Shown here piece by piece: positions 44,047 through 52,174 of a DNA stretch of 64,000 bases (position 1 is its first letter; each line of letters starts with the position of its first letter). The position numbers were made by a program, and so were the translations under genes. The stretch covers positions 62,001 through 126,000 of the forward strand of contig CAVWDI010000029.1 of the NCBI GenBank assembly GCA_963753725.1, written 5' to 3'. Source of the DNA: CAVWDI01 sp963753725 (GTDB lineage: Bacteria; Chloroflexota; Anaerolineae; Anaerolineales; UBA4823). The notes below the pieces were generated by a model that saw only the letters and a program-made list of their open reading frames with translations, did no database searches and was not told the origin of the DNA.

Positions 44047-45369
44047 TTAAGGCTGGTAAATCCGGGTTTCCGGTTTAAAAGCCGCCCACGAGAACCAGAA
44101 ATGGTTGACCGAAACAACCGGTTCCAGTTGGGTCCCTTCCAGTTTTCCGCTTTCCGCCTGCCCTGAAATATTCCACTGGCTGGCGGTCAAATCGTCGATA
44201 ATATTTTCGCCATTATAACTGAACGTCAGGCTCTGCCCATCCACAACGCGTGAGAAAGCATTAGCAGTACCAACGTCCCTTCCTTCTGCTAACACGCTGC
44301 TGTCTAATGCGGAGGCTGTTCCCTCTTCCCAGAAAACGACAATATCTTTCCCGCCGACGGTATCATTCGCCACCCGGATTTCTTCCAGGGTTAGATACGG
44401 ATATGCAGCCGCTTCACCGCCTAAATCCACAGTCAGCACACGCGCTACCGCGGGAAGTTCATCGGGCGTGCTGGAGCCCCGGTAAAGGAAAGGAGAGCTG
44501 TTGATATTATCATACCCAGCGTAAGGGTTCTGCCCATATGCCCTTTGAAAACCGGTCTCTTTCGAGAGTACATCCGCCATTGGATAGCTGTTTTTGAATT
44601 CTTCCCATGAAATGAGCGCCGCGGGCAGGAAGGTCAGCTGTTCACCGGTTAATTCTCCAGCGACCGCCTCACCTGAAGCCTGCTGCCACCATGTCTCCGT
44701 CTGGCGGTCATACATGATTAAATTACTGAAGCGCAGACGGCCGGTAGTGCCGAAATCTAATACCTCACCATTTAAAGTCCGTTCAAACGCGATTCCGGTG
44801 TTGCACAAGGGGCAGAATGTCACCGTTACCGGTTCACCCCCCAGGACATCGTTTACAATCTCGTGCCACATTAATATCTGGATCGGATAAGCGCGTGCGC
44901 TTTCGCCAGACTGCAGCAGGATAACGGGTTCAAGCGCTTCTATCCACGCGTCAGCTTCATCAATGCTCACATATTGGGGGTTGTCAACGGCAGGGATACC
45001 ATCCTTGGGAGGACCTCCGGATAGCACCTCGGAATAAGGGATAGAGTGTATGCTGAAGTTTGTGCTGAATTGGGTGCCGGCGCCCGAAGGAGGTTCTTCG
45101 TTTGGATCCAAGAATTCGACTTCGACGCTTTGCCCGGGTTGTTCTGAAGCCTCCGTTTCAGTTGGCGGCGCTTCAGGGGATTTTGCAGTTGTACCTTCCT
45201 CTGGGACAGTTTCTTCCACAACTACTTCACCTGTCTCTTTTACTTGCTCTTGAGCGCTTTCAGAGGCTTCATCCACATCCGGCGCAACCTGGATAGCGCT
45301 GGTGCATGCCGCCAGCACCAGCACGGATATTGCCATAACTTTCAGGATCGATCTTGTTATATAACTCAT
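44047..45369 (-). CDS. DUF3179 lipoprotein (Cys form)
   Basis: This protein of about 440 residues starts at ATG 45369, which has GGAGAA upstream. It has a lipoprotein signal ending in LVLAAC, then an acidic Pro/Glu-rich linker of about 80 residues. The DUF3179 domain follows: DEADAWIEALEPVILLQSGESARAYP, ILMWHEIVNDVLGGEPVTVTFCPLCNTG with the CPLC motif, FSNLIMYDRQTETWWQQASG and WNISGQAESG. The family is extracytoplasmic with unknown function. It is the Cys reference for the interrupted DUF3179 gene at 62.8-64 kb, which has TGA at the first Cys. Confidence 0.85.
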   Translation of the reverse strand: MSYITRSILKVMAISVLVLAACTSAIQVAPDVDEASESAQEQVKETGEVVVEETVPEEGTTAKSPEAPPTETEASEQPGQSVEVEFLDPNEEPPSGAGTQFSTNFSIHSIPYSEVLSGGPPKDGIPAVDNPQYVSIDEADAWIEALEPVILLQSGESARAYPIQILMWHEIVNDVLGGEPVTVTFCPLCNTGIAFERTLNGEVLDFGTTGRLRFSNLIMYDRQTETWWQQASGEAVAGELTGEQLTFLPAALISWEEFKNSYPMADVLSKETGFQRAYGQNPYAGYDNINSSPFLYRGSSTPDELPAVARVLTVDLGGEAAAYPYLTLEEIRVANDTVGGKDIVVFWEEGTASALDSSVLAEGRDVGTANAFSRVVDGQSLTFSYNGENIIDDLTASQWNISGQAESGKLEGTQLEPVVSVNHFWFSWAAFKPETRIYQP

Positions 45370-45708
45370 GGATTTTTCTCCATATCTAAATAAAATTGGA
45401 TTACGCAAATATTGACTGCTGATTATTAGACGCAATTCGCTCCTGGAAAATTACGGTGATTAACGATATCTAATTACCCCCCGCAAAATTAATTCAGATA
45501 TATGTTTGTTGATTATGAAAGTCGCCGGAGATTAACCAATTATAATTTACACAATGGAATTGCACTTGCACAAACTACATCTGATCCGGATTATGTATCA
45601 ATAATCTGGATATATTGGTTTGAATGGTTTTATAATTACACTGGCTGATACGACCTAACTCTGGAAAGTACTCCAATCTGTTGACCAAACTGATGATGGG
45701 ATCGAAAG
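45370..45708. other. Divergent intergenic region, no gene seen
   Basis: This AT-rich stretch separates the leftward DUF3179 gene from the rightward membrane protein gene. It must hold both promoters, but no clear -35/-10 pair, operator or RNA structure was identified. Confidence 0.4.
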
Positions 45709-46224
45709 ATGAACACAAATGATTGCGTACCATACAAAAGAAAACCATTGTATTTGTTGCTAACAATACCTATGATCCTCTTGTATGTGTTAATTGCGTT
45801 TTTACTCTGGCAAATCCATATTGGATTTTTTATTATCTACATTTCCTTGTTTGTATTCGTAGCGCTGTCCATGAGTTATGTCTGTATGTATTGGCAGTGT
45901 CCATATATTGGCAAGTTCGCTCCCTGTGTGGGAGGATTTTGCCTTCCCTCAAGTCAAATAGCCAGGTTGTTCAAAAATGCAAAAAGGTCGGAGGCTCGAT
46001 ACAAATTATTTCTAACGCTTGCGTATGTGAACTTTTTTGCGATCATACTTTTCCCGATGCCTTTTTTATACCTGCATAACTCTGTATATCTGCTGGTGTA
46101 TATTGGTATAGTGGTTGTTTACGCTTCAGTATTCACGCTGTTTATTTGCCCGGTATGCGGCACAAGACATGTCTGCCCAGGGGGGCAGACAGCAGTCAAA
46201 ATTAGGAAAAATTTTGGATCTTAA
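45709..46224 (+). CDS. Hypothetical membrane protein with Cys motifs
   Basis: This 171-residue protein has four hydrophobic segments. Between them are Cys-containing stretches (YWQCPYIGKFAPCVGGFCLPSS) and a C-terminal CPVCGTRHVCPGG, which may bind metal or a cluster. No family was recognised. It lies between a DUF3179 gene and the convergent proS gene. The composition is AT-rich relative to neighbours. Confidence 0.55.
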   Translation: MNTNDCVPYKRKPLYLLLTIPMILLYVLIAFLLWQIHIGFFIIYISLFVFVALSMSYVCMYWQCPYIGKFAPCVGGFCLPSSQIARLFKNAKRSEARYKLFLTLAYVNFFAIILFPMPFLYLHNSVYLLVYIGIVVVYASVFTLFICPVCGTRHVCPGGQTAVKIRKNFGS

Positions 46225-46279
46225 TCTTCAATACACAATTCTGTGGATTGGTTGATCTCACCTGCCCGCATCTTAAATG

Positions 46280-46837
46280 CTAATTTAATCCAGCGTCCTC
46301 ATCAAACTGCATCTCTACCAGCATCCCATCGAGCGCTTTCTGCAGTTCGCTGTTCTCATCCTTAATCTTAAGGGCGACCTCGTCCAGTGGGATAATCTCC
46401 TTTTCCGAAAGATCGCGGCGTTTGAATTCGACCCCGCCCGCCTCAAGCGAACGGCTGCTTACCGTAACACGAATAGGCAGCCCGATCAGATCCGCATCGT
46501 TGAACTTCACTCCCGGACTTTCCTGGCGGTCATCATACAGCACCTCAATACCGGCAGCCTGAAGATCAGTGTACAGTTTTTCTGCCGTATCAGAATTTTC
46601 CGATGAACCTTTGCCAGCCAATATTACCAGATGGACCTGGTAGGGGGCAACAGAAACCGGCCAGATTAATCCATATTTGTCATGGTACTGCTCAGCGACA
46701 CAGGCCAGCAGGCGGCCGCTTCCTATGCCGTAGGAACCCATGACGACCGGCTTCGAATTCCCCCTCCGCGTCCAGGTAATATGCTCCCAAGGCTTCGGTG
46801 TAACGCGTTCCCAGCTTAAAGATATTTCCGACTTCAA
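46280..46837 (-). CDS. proS: Prolyl-tRNA synthetase, C-terminal part (frameshifted)
   Basis: From about 46759 leftward this frame encodes the end of ProRS: SKPVVMGSYGIGSGRLLACVAEQYHDKYG (class II motif 3), the anticodon-binding domain (VHLVILAGKG, YDDRQESPGVKFNDADLIGLPIRVTV) and the C-terminal tail. It joins the main part if one G is removed from the five-G run at 46760-46764 (read as C on the plus strand). Codons upstream of that point in this frame are not real. Confidence 0.85.
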   Translation of the reverse strand: MKSEISLSWERVTPKPWEHITWTRRGNSKPVVMGSYGIGSGRLLACVAEQYHDKYGLIWPVSVAPYQVHLVILAGKGSSENSDTAEKLYTDLQAAGIEVLYDDRQESPGVKFNDADLIGLPIRVTVSSRSLEAGGVEFKRRDLSEKEIIPLDEVALKIKDENSELQKALDGMLVEMQFDEDAGLN

Positions 46838-48068
46838 CGCCGCGCGCAGCTGTCAAGGTTCCATCGCACTTCGGGCAGGCATCCCCCTCACGCGCGGCCG
46901 CAATGTCCATGACGATATCGGCCTCATAATCTCGCTTGTAATTCACATTGCGCAGGTGGTAACCATCCTCATTCGCGCCGGCGACCAGGTTCGGGGAATC
47001 CGGGATAATATCGTCAACCACTACCAGCGCCTGCTTCAAGCCCACCGGTGATGCATAACCAGGCACAGCGCCGGCCGCGACAATCTCAGCTTCTGTCGCC
47101 GGACGCAGTTCTACCGCTTTGATAGCATTCATGAGCTTGGTCTCGTTCAGTTCCATGTCGCCTCTCACAACTGCAAACACGAATTGTTCCCTGGATTCAT
47201 CTCCGTCTGTAAGCTTGGCCGTGAAGAAAACCGCCTTGGCCGTCTTCGACTGGGGGATTTCCAGGAAGTCTGCCAGGTCTTCAATCGTTTTCGCATCCGG
47301 CGTTGCTACCTTCTCCACCGGCAATAAATCTTCCTGCTTCGTTGGTGGTTTCCGGAAAACCGCGATCTGCCGGTTAGAGGCATACCCGCACGAGTCGCAG
47401 ATCATTATCGTGTCTTCCCCAACCGGCGTCAGGTACATATACTCGTGCGCCATACTGCCCCCCATCATGCCGACGTCCGATGCAACCGCGATTACCGGCA
47501 GTCCGCAACGGTGGAATATGTTGAAATATGCCTGGTAATGGGCGCGGTACTGTGCATCAAGACCTTCCATATCGGCGTCGAGGGTATAGCTGTCCTTCAT
47601 GGTAAATTCGCGCACCCGGATCAATCCTGCCCGCGGGCGAGGATCATCGCGCCATTTGGTCTGGATGTGATAAATCATCATGGGAAGCTGGCGGTAGGAA
47701 TGCACTTCTTTGCGAACCAGGTCAGCGACCACCTCTTCGTGGGTCATTGCCAGTACCATATCACGCCCAGTGCGGTCCTTGAACCGGCCCATCTCGGCGT
47801 CGATCTCATACCAGCGCCCTGTTTCCTGCCAGATCTCTGCCGGGTGCACAACCGGCATGGTGACTTCCTGCCCATCTATCGCATCCATCTCCTGACGGAT
47901 GATATTCTCAATTTTTGTCAGCGACCGGCGTCCCAGCGGCAGGTAGCTGAAGATACCTGCAGCAAGCTGTCGGATGAAGCCCGCTCTCAGTAGAAGTTGA
48001 TGGCTGGGAATTTCAGCCTCAGAGGGGTTTTCCCTCATGGTCTGGCTGAATAGTTTGCTCATTCTCAT
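46692..48068 (-). CDS. proS: Prolyl-tRNA synthetase, N-terminal part (frameshifted)
   Basis: Residues 1-440 are bacterial-type ProRS: HQLLLRAGFIRQLAAGIFSYLPLG, motif 2 (RDDPRPRAGLIRVREFTMKDSY), and the inserted editing domain (FLEIPQSKTAKAVFF, GDMELNETKLMNAI). It charges tRNA-Pro. The frame is lost at a five-G run (46760-46764). With one G removed the whole protein has 595 residues, the normal length. The gene is preceded by a leader-peptide attenuator with four Pro codons. Confidence 0.92.
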   Translation of the reverse strand: MRMSKLFSQTMRENPSEAEIPSHQLLLRAGFIRQLAAGIFSYLPLGRRSLTKIENIIRQEMDAIDGQEVTMPVVHPAEIWQETGRWYEIDAEMGRFKDRTGRDMVLAMTHEEVVADLVRKEVHSYRQLPMMIYHIQTKWRDDPRPRAGLIRVREFTMKDSYTLDADMEGLDAQYRAHYQAYFNIFHRCGLPVIAVASDVGMMGGSMAHEYMYLTPVGEDTIMICDSCGYASNRQIAVFRKPPTKQEDLLPVEKVATPDAKTIEDLADFLEIPQSKTAKAVFFTAKLTDGDESREQFVFAVVRGDMELNETKLMNAIKAVELRPATEAEIVAAGAVPGYASPVGLKQALVVVDDIIPDSPNLVAGANEDGYHLRNVNYKRDYEADIVMDIAAAREGDACPKCDGTLTAARGVEVGNIFKLGTRYTEALGAYYLDAEGEFEAGRHGFLRHRKRPPAGLCR

Positions 48069-48144
48069 GATCGTCCTCCAACGTAATTTGATTGAAATAT
48101 CTGAATAATGGATAATCCTATAATAACTGCTGCCATTTGCACTT

Positions 48145-48248
48145 AAAAAATTTACCCTCCGGCCGGCTTTCGGTCAAGAGGGTTTATCTAACGAAACAAT
48201 TTATTACTTTTATTCTCACCCATAACGACCGAAAGCCCATATAGGGCT
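48145..48248 (-). promoter_or_regulatory. proS leader attenuator: pause hairpin, antiterminator and terminator
   Basis: On the minus strand, AGCCC-TATAT-GGGCT (48248-48234) can form a first hairpin. GGCTTTCGGTC (48237-48227), overlapping its 3' arm, is an exact 11-base complement of GACCGAAAGCC (48175-48165). That second segment lies inside a terminator whose arms ACCCTC (48183-48178) and GAGGGT (48159-48154) are followed by AAATTTTTT. The two states exclude each other. The first hairpin begins within the last Pro codon of the leader peptide. Confidence 0.72.
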
Positions 48249-48299
48249 GGACGGGACTGGGAATGGTAATTGTGCGAGCGAGATTTTTGTAGTGCTCAT
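48216..48299 (-). CDS. Proline-rich leader peptide of proS
   Basis: This 27-residue open frame (MSTTKISLAQ at the start, then LPFPVPSSPIWAFGRYG) has four Pro codons (CCA, CCA, CCG, CCT) within eight codons and stops at TGA just before the antiterminator region ends. Slow decoding at Pro codons would hold the ribosome over the first hairpin arm. The predicted transcription start is at or next to the ATG, so the peptide would be made from a leaderless message. Confidence 0.68.
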   Translation of the reverse strand: MSTTKISLAQLPFPVPSSPIWAFGRYG

Positions 48300-48334
48300 G
48301 CGCCAAAGTGTACCATCTACCCGGAGCATGTCAA
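48300..48334 (-). promoter_or_regulatory. Promoter of the proS leader
   Basis: On the minus strand TTGACA (48334-48329) and TACACT (48312-48307) are 16 bases apart. The start site would fall about 48300, right at the leader ATG (48299). The rest of the gap to 48543 holds the upstream region of the DUF47 gene, with nothing further recognised. Confidence 0.6.
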
Positions 48335-48543
48335 GGATATCGCCTTATAAAACCTGCTATTTATATATATTTTTGTTTTTCCGGGTAAAATTCGCCATCT
48401 TGAGATACAAGTGGTTTCTGGTATGATATATCCCCTTGGGGTTCAATGGAATTTCAAAGGTATTTACATGAACAAGTATACCCCCAGGAATAAATCACAA
48501 TATTCCATACACTGGCATATCATTCAACCACAAATAAAATACT

Positions 48544-49254
48544 ATGGCAAAAAACCAATCAAAAGACAAAAATGAAGAAACGCTTCAGGACGATCAACCA
48601 AAAACCTTCACTCGAGCCACGCGTGGTCCATCCCTGCGGGACATCTTCAAACCGCGGCCAAATAAATTTCTTTCATTGATCGCCGAACAGGCTTCACAGA
48701 CTTTAAAAGGTCATGAATTACTGAAGGAATTCATGAGTTCTGAGAGCCATGAAGCCGCCACGCTGTTGACGCAAATTGAAAAAGAGGCCGATGAGATAAG
48801 GCGCATCTTGATCGATGAACTGAACCGCACCTTTGTAACGCCTATCGATCGCGAGGACATCTTCGCCCTCTCAAGGGCAATCGATGATATGCTGGATTAT
48901 GCTTTTTCAACGGTGGACGAGATGGAAATACTGAAAGTTAATCCAACCGAACATATGGTGCGCATCGCCTCTCTCCTGCGAGATGCGGCTTTTGAAATAC
49001 ACCTGGCCACCCTGCGCCTGCAAAAGAATCCAAACGTGGCCATAGACCACGCCCAGAGAGCAAAAGCGCTCGAAAACCGGGTTGAAACGGTATACAGAGA
49101 AGCCCTGGCGGAGCTTTTTAAAGGGCCGGAGGACGTGAAACACATCGTAAAGATGCTCAAGAAACGCGAGGTCTACCGTCACTTAAGCAACGCTGCCGAC
49201 CGGGGTGATGATGCCGGAAATATCATTTCTGACATCGTTGTCAAGATGACATAA
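48544..49254 (+). CDS. DUF47 (PhoU-like) phosphate transport accessory protein
   Basis: This 236-residue helical protein of the Pit accessory family has a polar N-terminus of 45 residues. It continues with EKEADEIRRILIDELNRTFVTPIDREDIFALSRAIDDMLDYAFSTVDEM and ends with HLSNAADRGDDAGNIISDIVVKMT. Such proteins are PhoU-like regulators of the phosphate transporter encoded next, 18 bases downstream. Confidence 0.9.
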   Translation: MAKNQSKDKNEETLQDDQPKTFTRATRGPSLRDIFKPRPNKFLSLIAEQASQTLKGHELLKEFMSSESHEAATLLTQIEKEADEIRRILIDELNRTFVTPIDREDIFALSRAIDDMLDYAFSTVDEMEILKVNPTEHMVRIASLLRDAAFEIHLATLRLQKNPNVAIDHAQRAKALENRVETVYREALAELFKGPEDVKHIVKMLKKREVYRHLSNAADRGDDAGNIISDIVVKMT

Positions 49255-49272
49255 CCGGTAGTACAAAAATTC

Positions 49273-50262
49273 ATGGACTTTACACTTATCCTGTTGATCG
49301 TATTAGCCGTTGTGTTCAACTTCATCAACGGCGTTCATGATTCAAGCAATATCGTCGCTACTATGATCACATCGCGCGCTTTCCACCCGCGCGTGGCTTT
49401 GGGCGTCACGGCAATCGCCAGTTTCGTCGCGCCGTTCCTGTTCGGCGTGGCTGTCGCAACCACCATCGGCGCCGATATTGTGGATGCCAGTGAAATAAAC
49501 AACGCGGTCATCATCGCCGCTTTATTGAGCGCCATCATATGGAACCTGGTAACCTGGTATTTCGGTCTGCCCAGTAGTTCTTCGCACGCATTGATTGGAG
49601 GGTTGGTCGGGGCAGTGCTTATCGCTGGCGGTCCAGATGCAATTTACCGTGAAGGCCTGATTATCGTGCTGCTGGCCCTATTTTTATCCCCAATTTTTGG
49701 ATTCGTACTCGGGTTTTTCTTCACAAAACTGGTATTGTTTCTCTCGCGGGGCGCAACCCCGCGCATCAACTGGTTCTTCAAGCGCTCGCAGTTAATAACC
49801 GCTGTTACGCTGGCATTCAGCCATGGTACCAATGATGCCCAGAAGACAATGGGGATAATTACATTGGGTTTGGTAACCAGCGGTGTGATCGAGACTTTCT
49901 ATGTACCGTTGTGGGTGATCGCCCTCAGCGCTTCGGCAATTGCCCTGGGCACTGCTATGGGCGGATGGCGCCTGATCAAAACCCTGGGTGCCAGGTTCTT
50001 TAAGGTTAAACCAATTGACTCTTTTAGTTCCCAGGTGACTTCCACATCGGTCATCCTGGGCGCTTCAATTCTCGGAGGTCCAGTAAGCACAACCCAGGTT
50101 GTCAGTTCTTCGATTATGGGGGTCGGTTCCGCGGAACGGCTGAGCAAGGTGCGTTGGGGTGTGGCAGGTGATCTCGCTATCGCCTGGTTGATCACCCTCC
50201 CGGTAACCGCCCTACTGGCTGCTGGCATTTATTGGGTAATTGTTCAGTTAGCGCTATTATAA
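49273..50262 (+). CDS. pit: PiT-family inorganic phosphate transporter
   Basis: This 329-residue protein has about ten membrane helices and the two PiT signature repeats: FNFINGVHDSSNIVATMITSRA near the start and TLAFSHGTNDAQKTMGIITLG in the second half. It takes up phosphate with protons or as a metal-phosphate complex. Operon with the DUF47 gene. Confidence 0.92.
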   Translation: MDFTLILLIVLAVVFNFINGVHDSSNIVATMITSRAFHPRVALGVTAIASFVAPFLFGVAVATTIGADIVDASEINNAVIIAALLSAIIWNLVTWYFGLPSSSSHALIGGLVGAVLIAGGPDAIYREGLIIVLLALFLSPIFGFVLGFFFTKLVLFLSRGATPRINWFFKRSQLITAVTLAFSHGTNDAQKTMGIITLGLVTSGVIETFYVPLWVIALSASAIALGTAMGGWRLIKTLGARFFKVKPIDSFSSQVTSTSVILGASILGGPVSTTQVVSSSIMGVGSAERLSKVRWGVAGDLAIAWLITLPVTALLAAGIYWVIVQLALL

Positions 50263-50294
50263 GGAAGGATAATACGCCACCAAAGGAGAACAAA

Positions 50295-50765
50295 ATGAAC
50301 GATGAGATCGTTAGAGAACAACTTCTTTTCCTGCTGCGCGGCGGCGGAGCTCACATGCCATTCGAGCAGGTTATAGCTGATTTCCCGCAGGAATATTGCA
50401 ACAGCAAACCCCCCAACCTCACTTACAGCTTCTGGCACCTGCTGGAACACATCCGCATCGCCCAGGAGGATATCCTCGAGTTTATCCACAATCCGGACTA
50501 TATATCACCCAAATGGCCCGAGGGTTACTGGCCGGCGCAGGATGCGCAAGCCAGTGAAGTTGAGTGGGAAGCTACCATAGAAAAAATCCGTACTGATATG
50601 AAAGCATTCCAGGTACTGGCTGGTGACCCGCAGGTTGACCTTTATGCCCCCCTGCCGCACGCAAGCGACTACACCATTTTTCGTGAGATTCTGGTAGTTG
50701 CAGACCACAACGCCTACCATATCGGGGAGTTTGGTATCCTCCGGCAGGTTATGGAACTGTGGTAA
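50295..50765 (+). CDS. DinB-like protein
   Basis: This 156-residue four-helix protein of the DinB/YfiT group has SFWHLLEHIRIAQEDIL in the first half and VADHNAYHIGEFGILRQ near the end, whose His residues form the usual metal site. AAGGAG precedes ATG 50295, preferred over an upstream start overlapping pit. Members include thiol transferases; activity here is unknown. Confidence 0.8.
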   Translation: MNDEIVREQLLFLLRGGGAHMPFEQVIADFPQEYCNSKPPNLTYSFWHLLEHIRIAQEDILEFIHNPDYISPKWPEGYWPAQDAQASEVEWEATIEKIRTDMKAFQVLAGDPQVDLYAPLPHASDYTIFREILVVADHNAYHIGEFGILRQVMELW

Positions 50766-50768
50766 CTT

Positions 50769-51011
50769 CTACCTATCAGCCCCGCTCTTCTTCTCAAAAT
50801 TCACCGGCAGTCTGATCTCGAAAGTCGTTTTTCCAGGTTCTGAAGTGAACTGCAAATTCCCCCGGTGCTTCTGTACAACAATATTGTAGCTGATATCCAA
50901 TCCTAAACCAGTCCCCACCCCCGGAGGCTTAGTGGTAAAGAACGGGTCAAAAATTTGTGATTGTATCTCCTTCGGAATCCCTTCGCCGCTATCCTCTATC
51001 TCAACCACCAC
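50769..51011 (-). CDS. Histidine kinase, C-terminal ATPase part (frameshifted)
   Basis: This 80-residue fragment carries the G1 and G2 boxes of a histidine kinase ATPase (VEIEDSGEGIPKEI, FDPFFTTKPPGVGTGLGLDIS). It continues the gene at 51041-52174. The link GELTLRTHQDKDWVVVE is open in this frame upstream of the first ATG. Adding one G to the four-G run at 51052-51055 restores a protein of about 468 residues. Confidence 0.8.
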   Translation of the reverse strand: MVVEIEDSGEGIPKEIQSQIFDPFFTTKPPGVGTGLGLDISYNIVVQKHRGNLQFTSEPGKTTFEIRLPVNFEKKSGADR

Positions 51012-51040
51012 CCAGTCTTTATCTTGGTGAGTACGCAGGG

Positions 51041-52174
51041 TTAATTCTCCTCCCCATCCATGGCGTCTATGGCGTTATCGATCAGGTTCGTCCACACCTG
51101 GTTGAGTTCACTGCCGTACGCCTGTATCAAAGGCAGGTCGGGCGCGTAAGCCTTGCTGACCGTAACCCCTGATTTGAGCTTGCTGGCTAGGATCACCAGC
51201 GTGTCATCCAGCCCCTGGTGGATATCCACGTTCTGGACCGGCGCCTGATCCAGGTAGGCGTACGATTTGAGCGCTTTAACAATTTCCGAAATGCGTCCCG
51301 CACCTAACCCGACACTGCGTACCAGGCTGTTGACGGAATATACCGCGCACATCCAACCCAGGATATATGAAAACTGTCCATCTTCAAAGGCGTCATTCAT
51401 CTTTTGAAGATCAGGTACAGCCAACGACAAATCCACAAGTACGGGAGCAAGTTCCCAGGGCTCATCAATCCCAATACCAAATAACCAGTCCTCAATTTCT
51501 TCCTGCAAATCACTGCGAACCAGGGAATCAATTTGAGGCGGATGGGCAGCGCTCTCTTTAGCCAGTGTATACGCCTGCGAAATAATGGTTTCTTGCTCCG
51601 CAGAAAACTGCATATCTTTAAGTCCCGCTTCCGCCTGGACAAAACGCTCCAGCGCCTCATCCAGTTGGTCTGCGGCACGTTTAACAGCCGCGGCGGGGTT
51701 GTTAAGCTCGTGCGCCACGCCGGCAGTCATGGTACCCAACTGGGCCATTTTTTCGCTCTGGCGCAGTCTTCCCTGGGTGCTGCGCCAGCGTGTCAGAATG
51801 GTCTTGAATAATGCCTGGGCTGCGGAAGGGCTGGTGGCGATCAGGTGGTCGAGCTGGTCCTTTGTAATCGTAAAGAGTGTGCTGTCCGTGCGAGCGCGCA
51901 CTCCTGCCATGCGCGGATTCTCCTCCAGCAGCGCCATCTCTCCGATCACTTCGCCCGTGCTGCGTACAGCCAGCAGCATCTCACCATCCGCGCCAGACTT
52001 GACGATTTCCAACTGGCCTTCTTTTATCACATAAGCCCTGTCCCCCAGGCTGTTTTCAGTGAATAACACATCTCCAGCCGCTATATTAGTGGTTTCAATT
52101 AAGCCGCACAGCTGCCACAAATCATCTTCGGGCATCTCAGAAAACAATGGGATCTTTCGTAAAAAATTAAACAT
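51041..52174 (-). CDS. Cyclic-nucleotide-binding sensor histidine kinase, main part (frameshifted)
   Basis: An N-terminal cNMP-binding domain (residues 1-120: PLFSEMPEDDLWQLCGLIE, TGEVIGEMALLEENPRM) is followed by a long helical region. The phospho-acceptor box MTAGVAHELNNPAAAVKRAADQL has its His near 155, and the N box is ELNQVWTNLIDNAIDAM. The frame ends early because of an indel (see the fragment to the left). Its start overlaps the stop of the receiver-flavoprotein fusion by one base, so the pair is a two-component system. Confidence 0.85.
   Translation of the reverse strand: MFNFLRKIPLFSEMPEDDLWQLCGLIETTNIAAGDVLFTENSLGDRAYVIKEGQLEIVKSGADGEMLLAVRSTGEVIGEMALLEENPRMAGVRARTDSTLFTITKDQLDHLIATSPSAAQALFKTILTRWRSTQGRLRQSEKMAQLGTMTAGVAHELNNPAAAVKRAADQLDEALERFVQAEAGLKDMQFSAEQETIISQAYTLAKESAAHPPQIDSLVRSDLQEEIEDWLFGIGIDEPWELAPVLVDLSLAVPDLQKMNDAFEDGQFSYILGWMCAVYSVNSLVRSVGLGAGRISEIVKALKSYAYLDQAPVQNVDIHQGLDDTLVILASKLKSGVTVSKAYAPDLPLIQAYGSELNQVWTNLIDNAIDAMDGEEN

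Noticed and set aside
48069..48300. T-box riboswitch upstream of proS
   Set aside because: I found neither the conserved T-box sequence nor the stem I specifier layout; the leader-peptide model explains the structure better.
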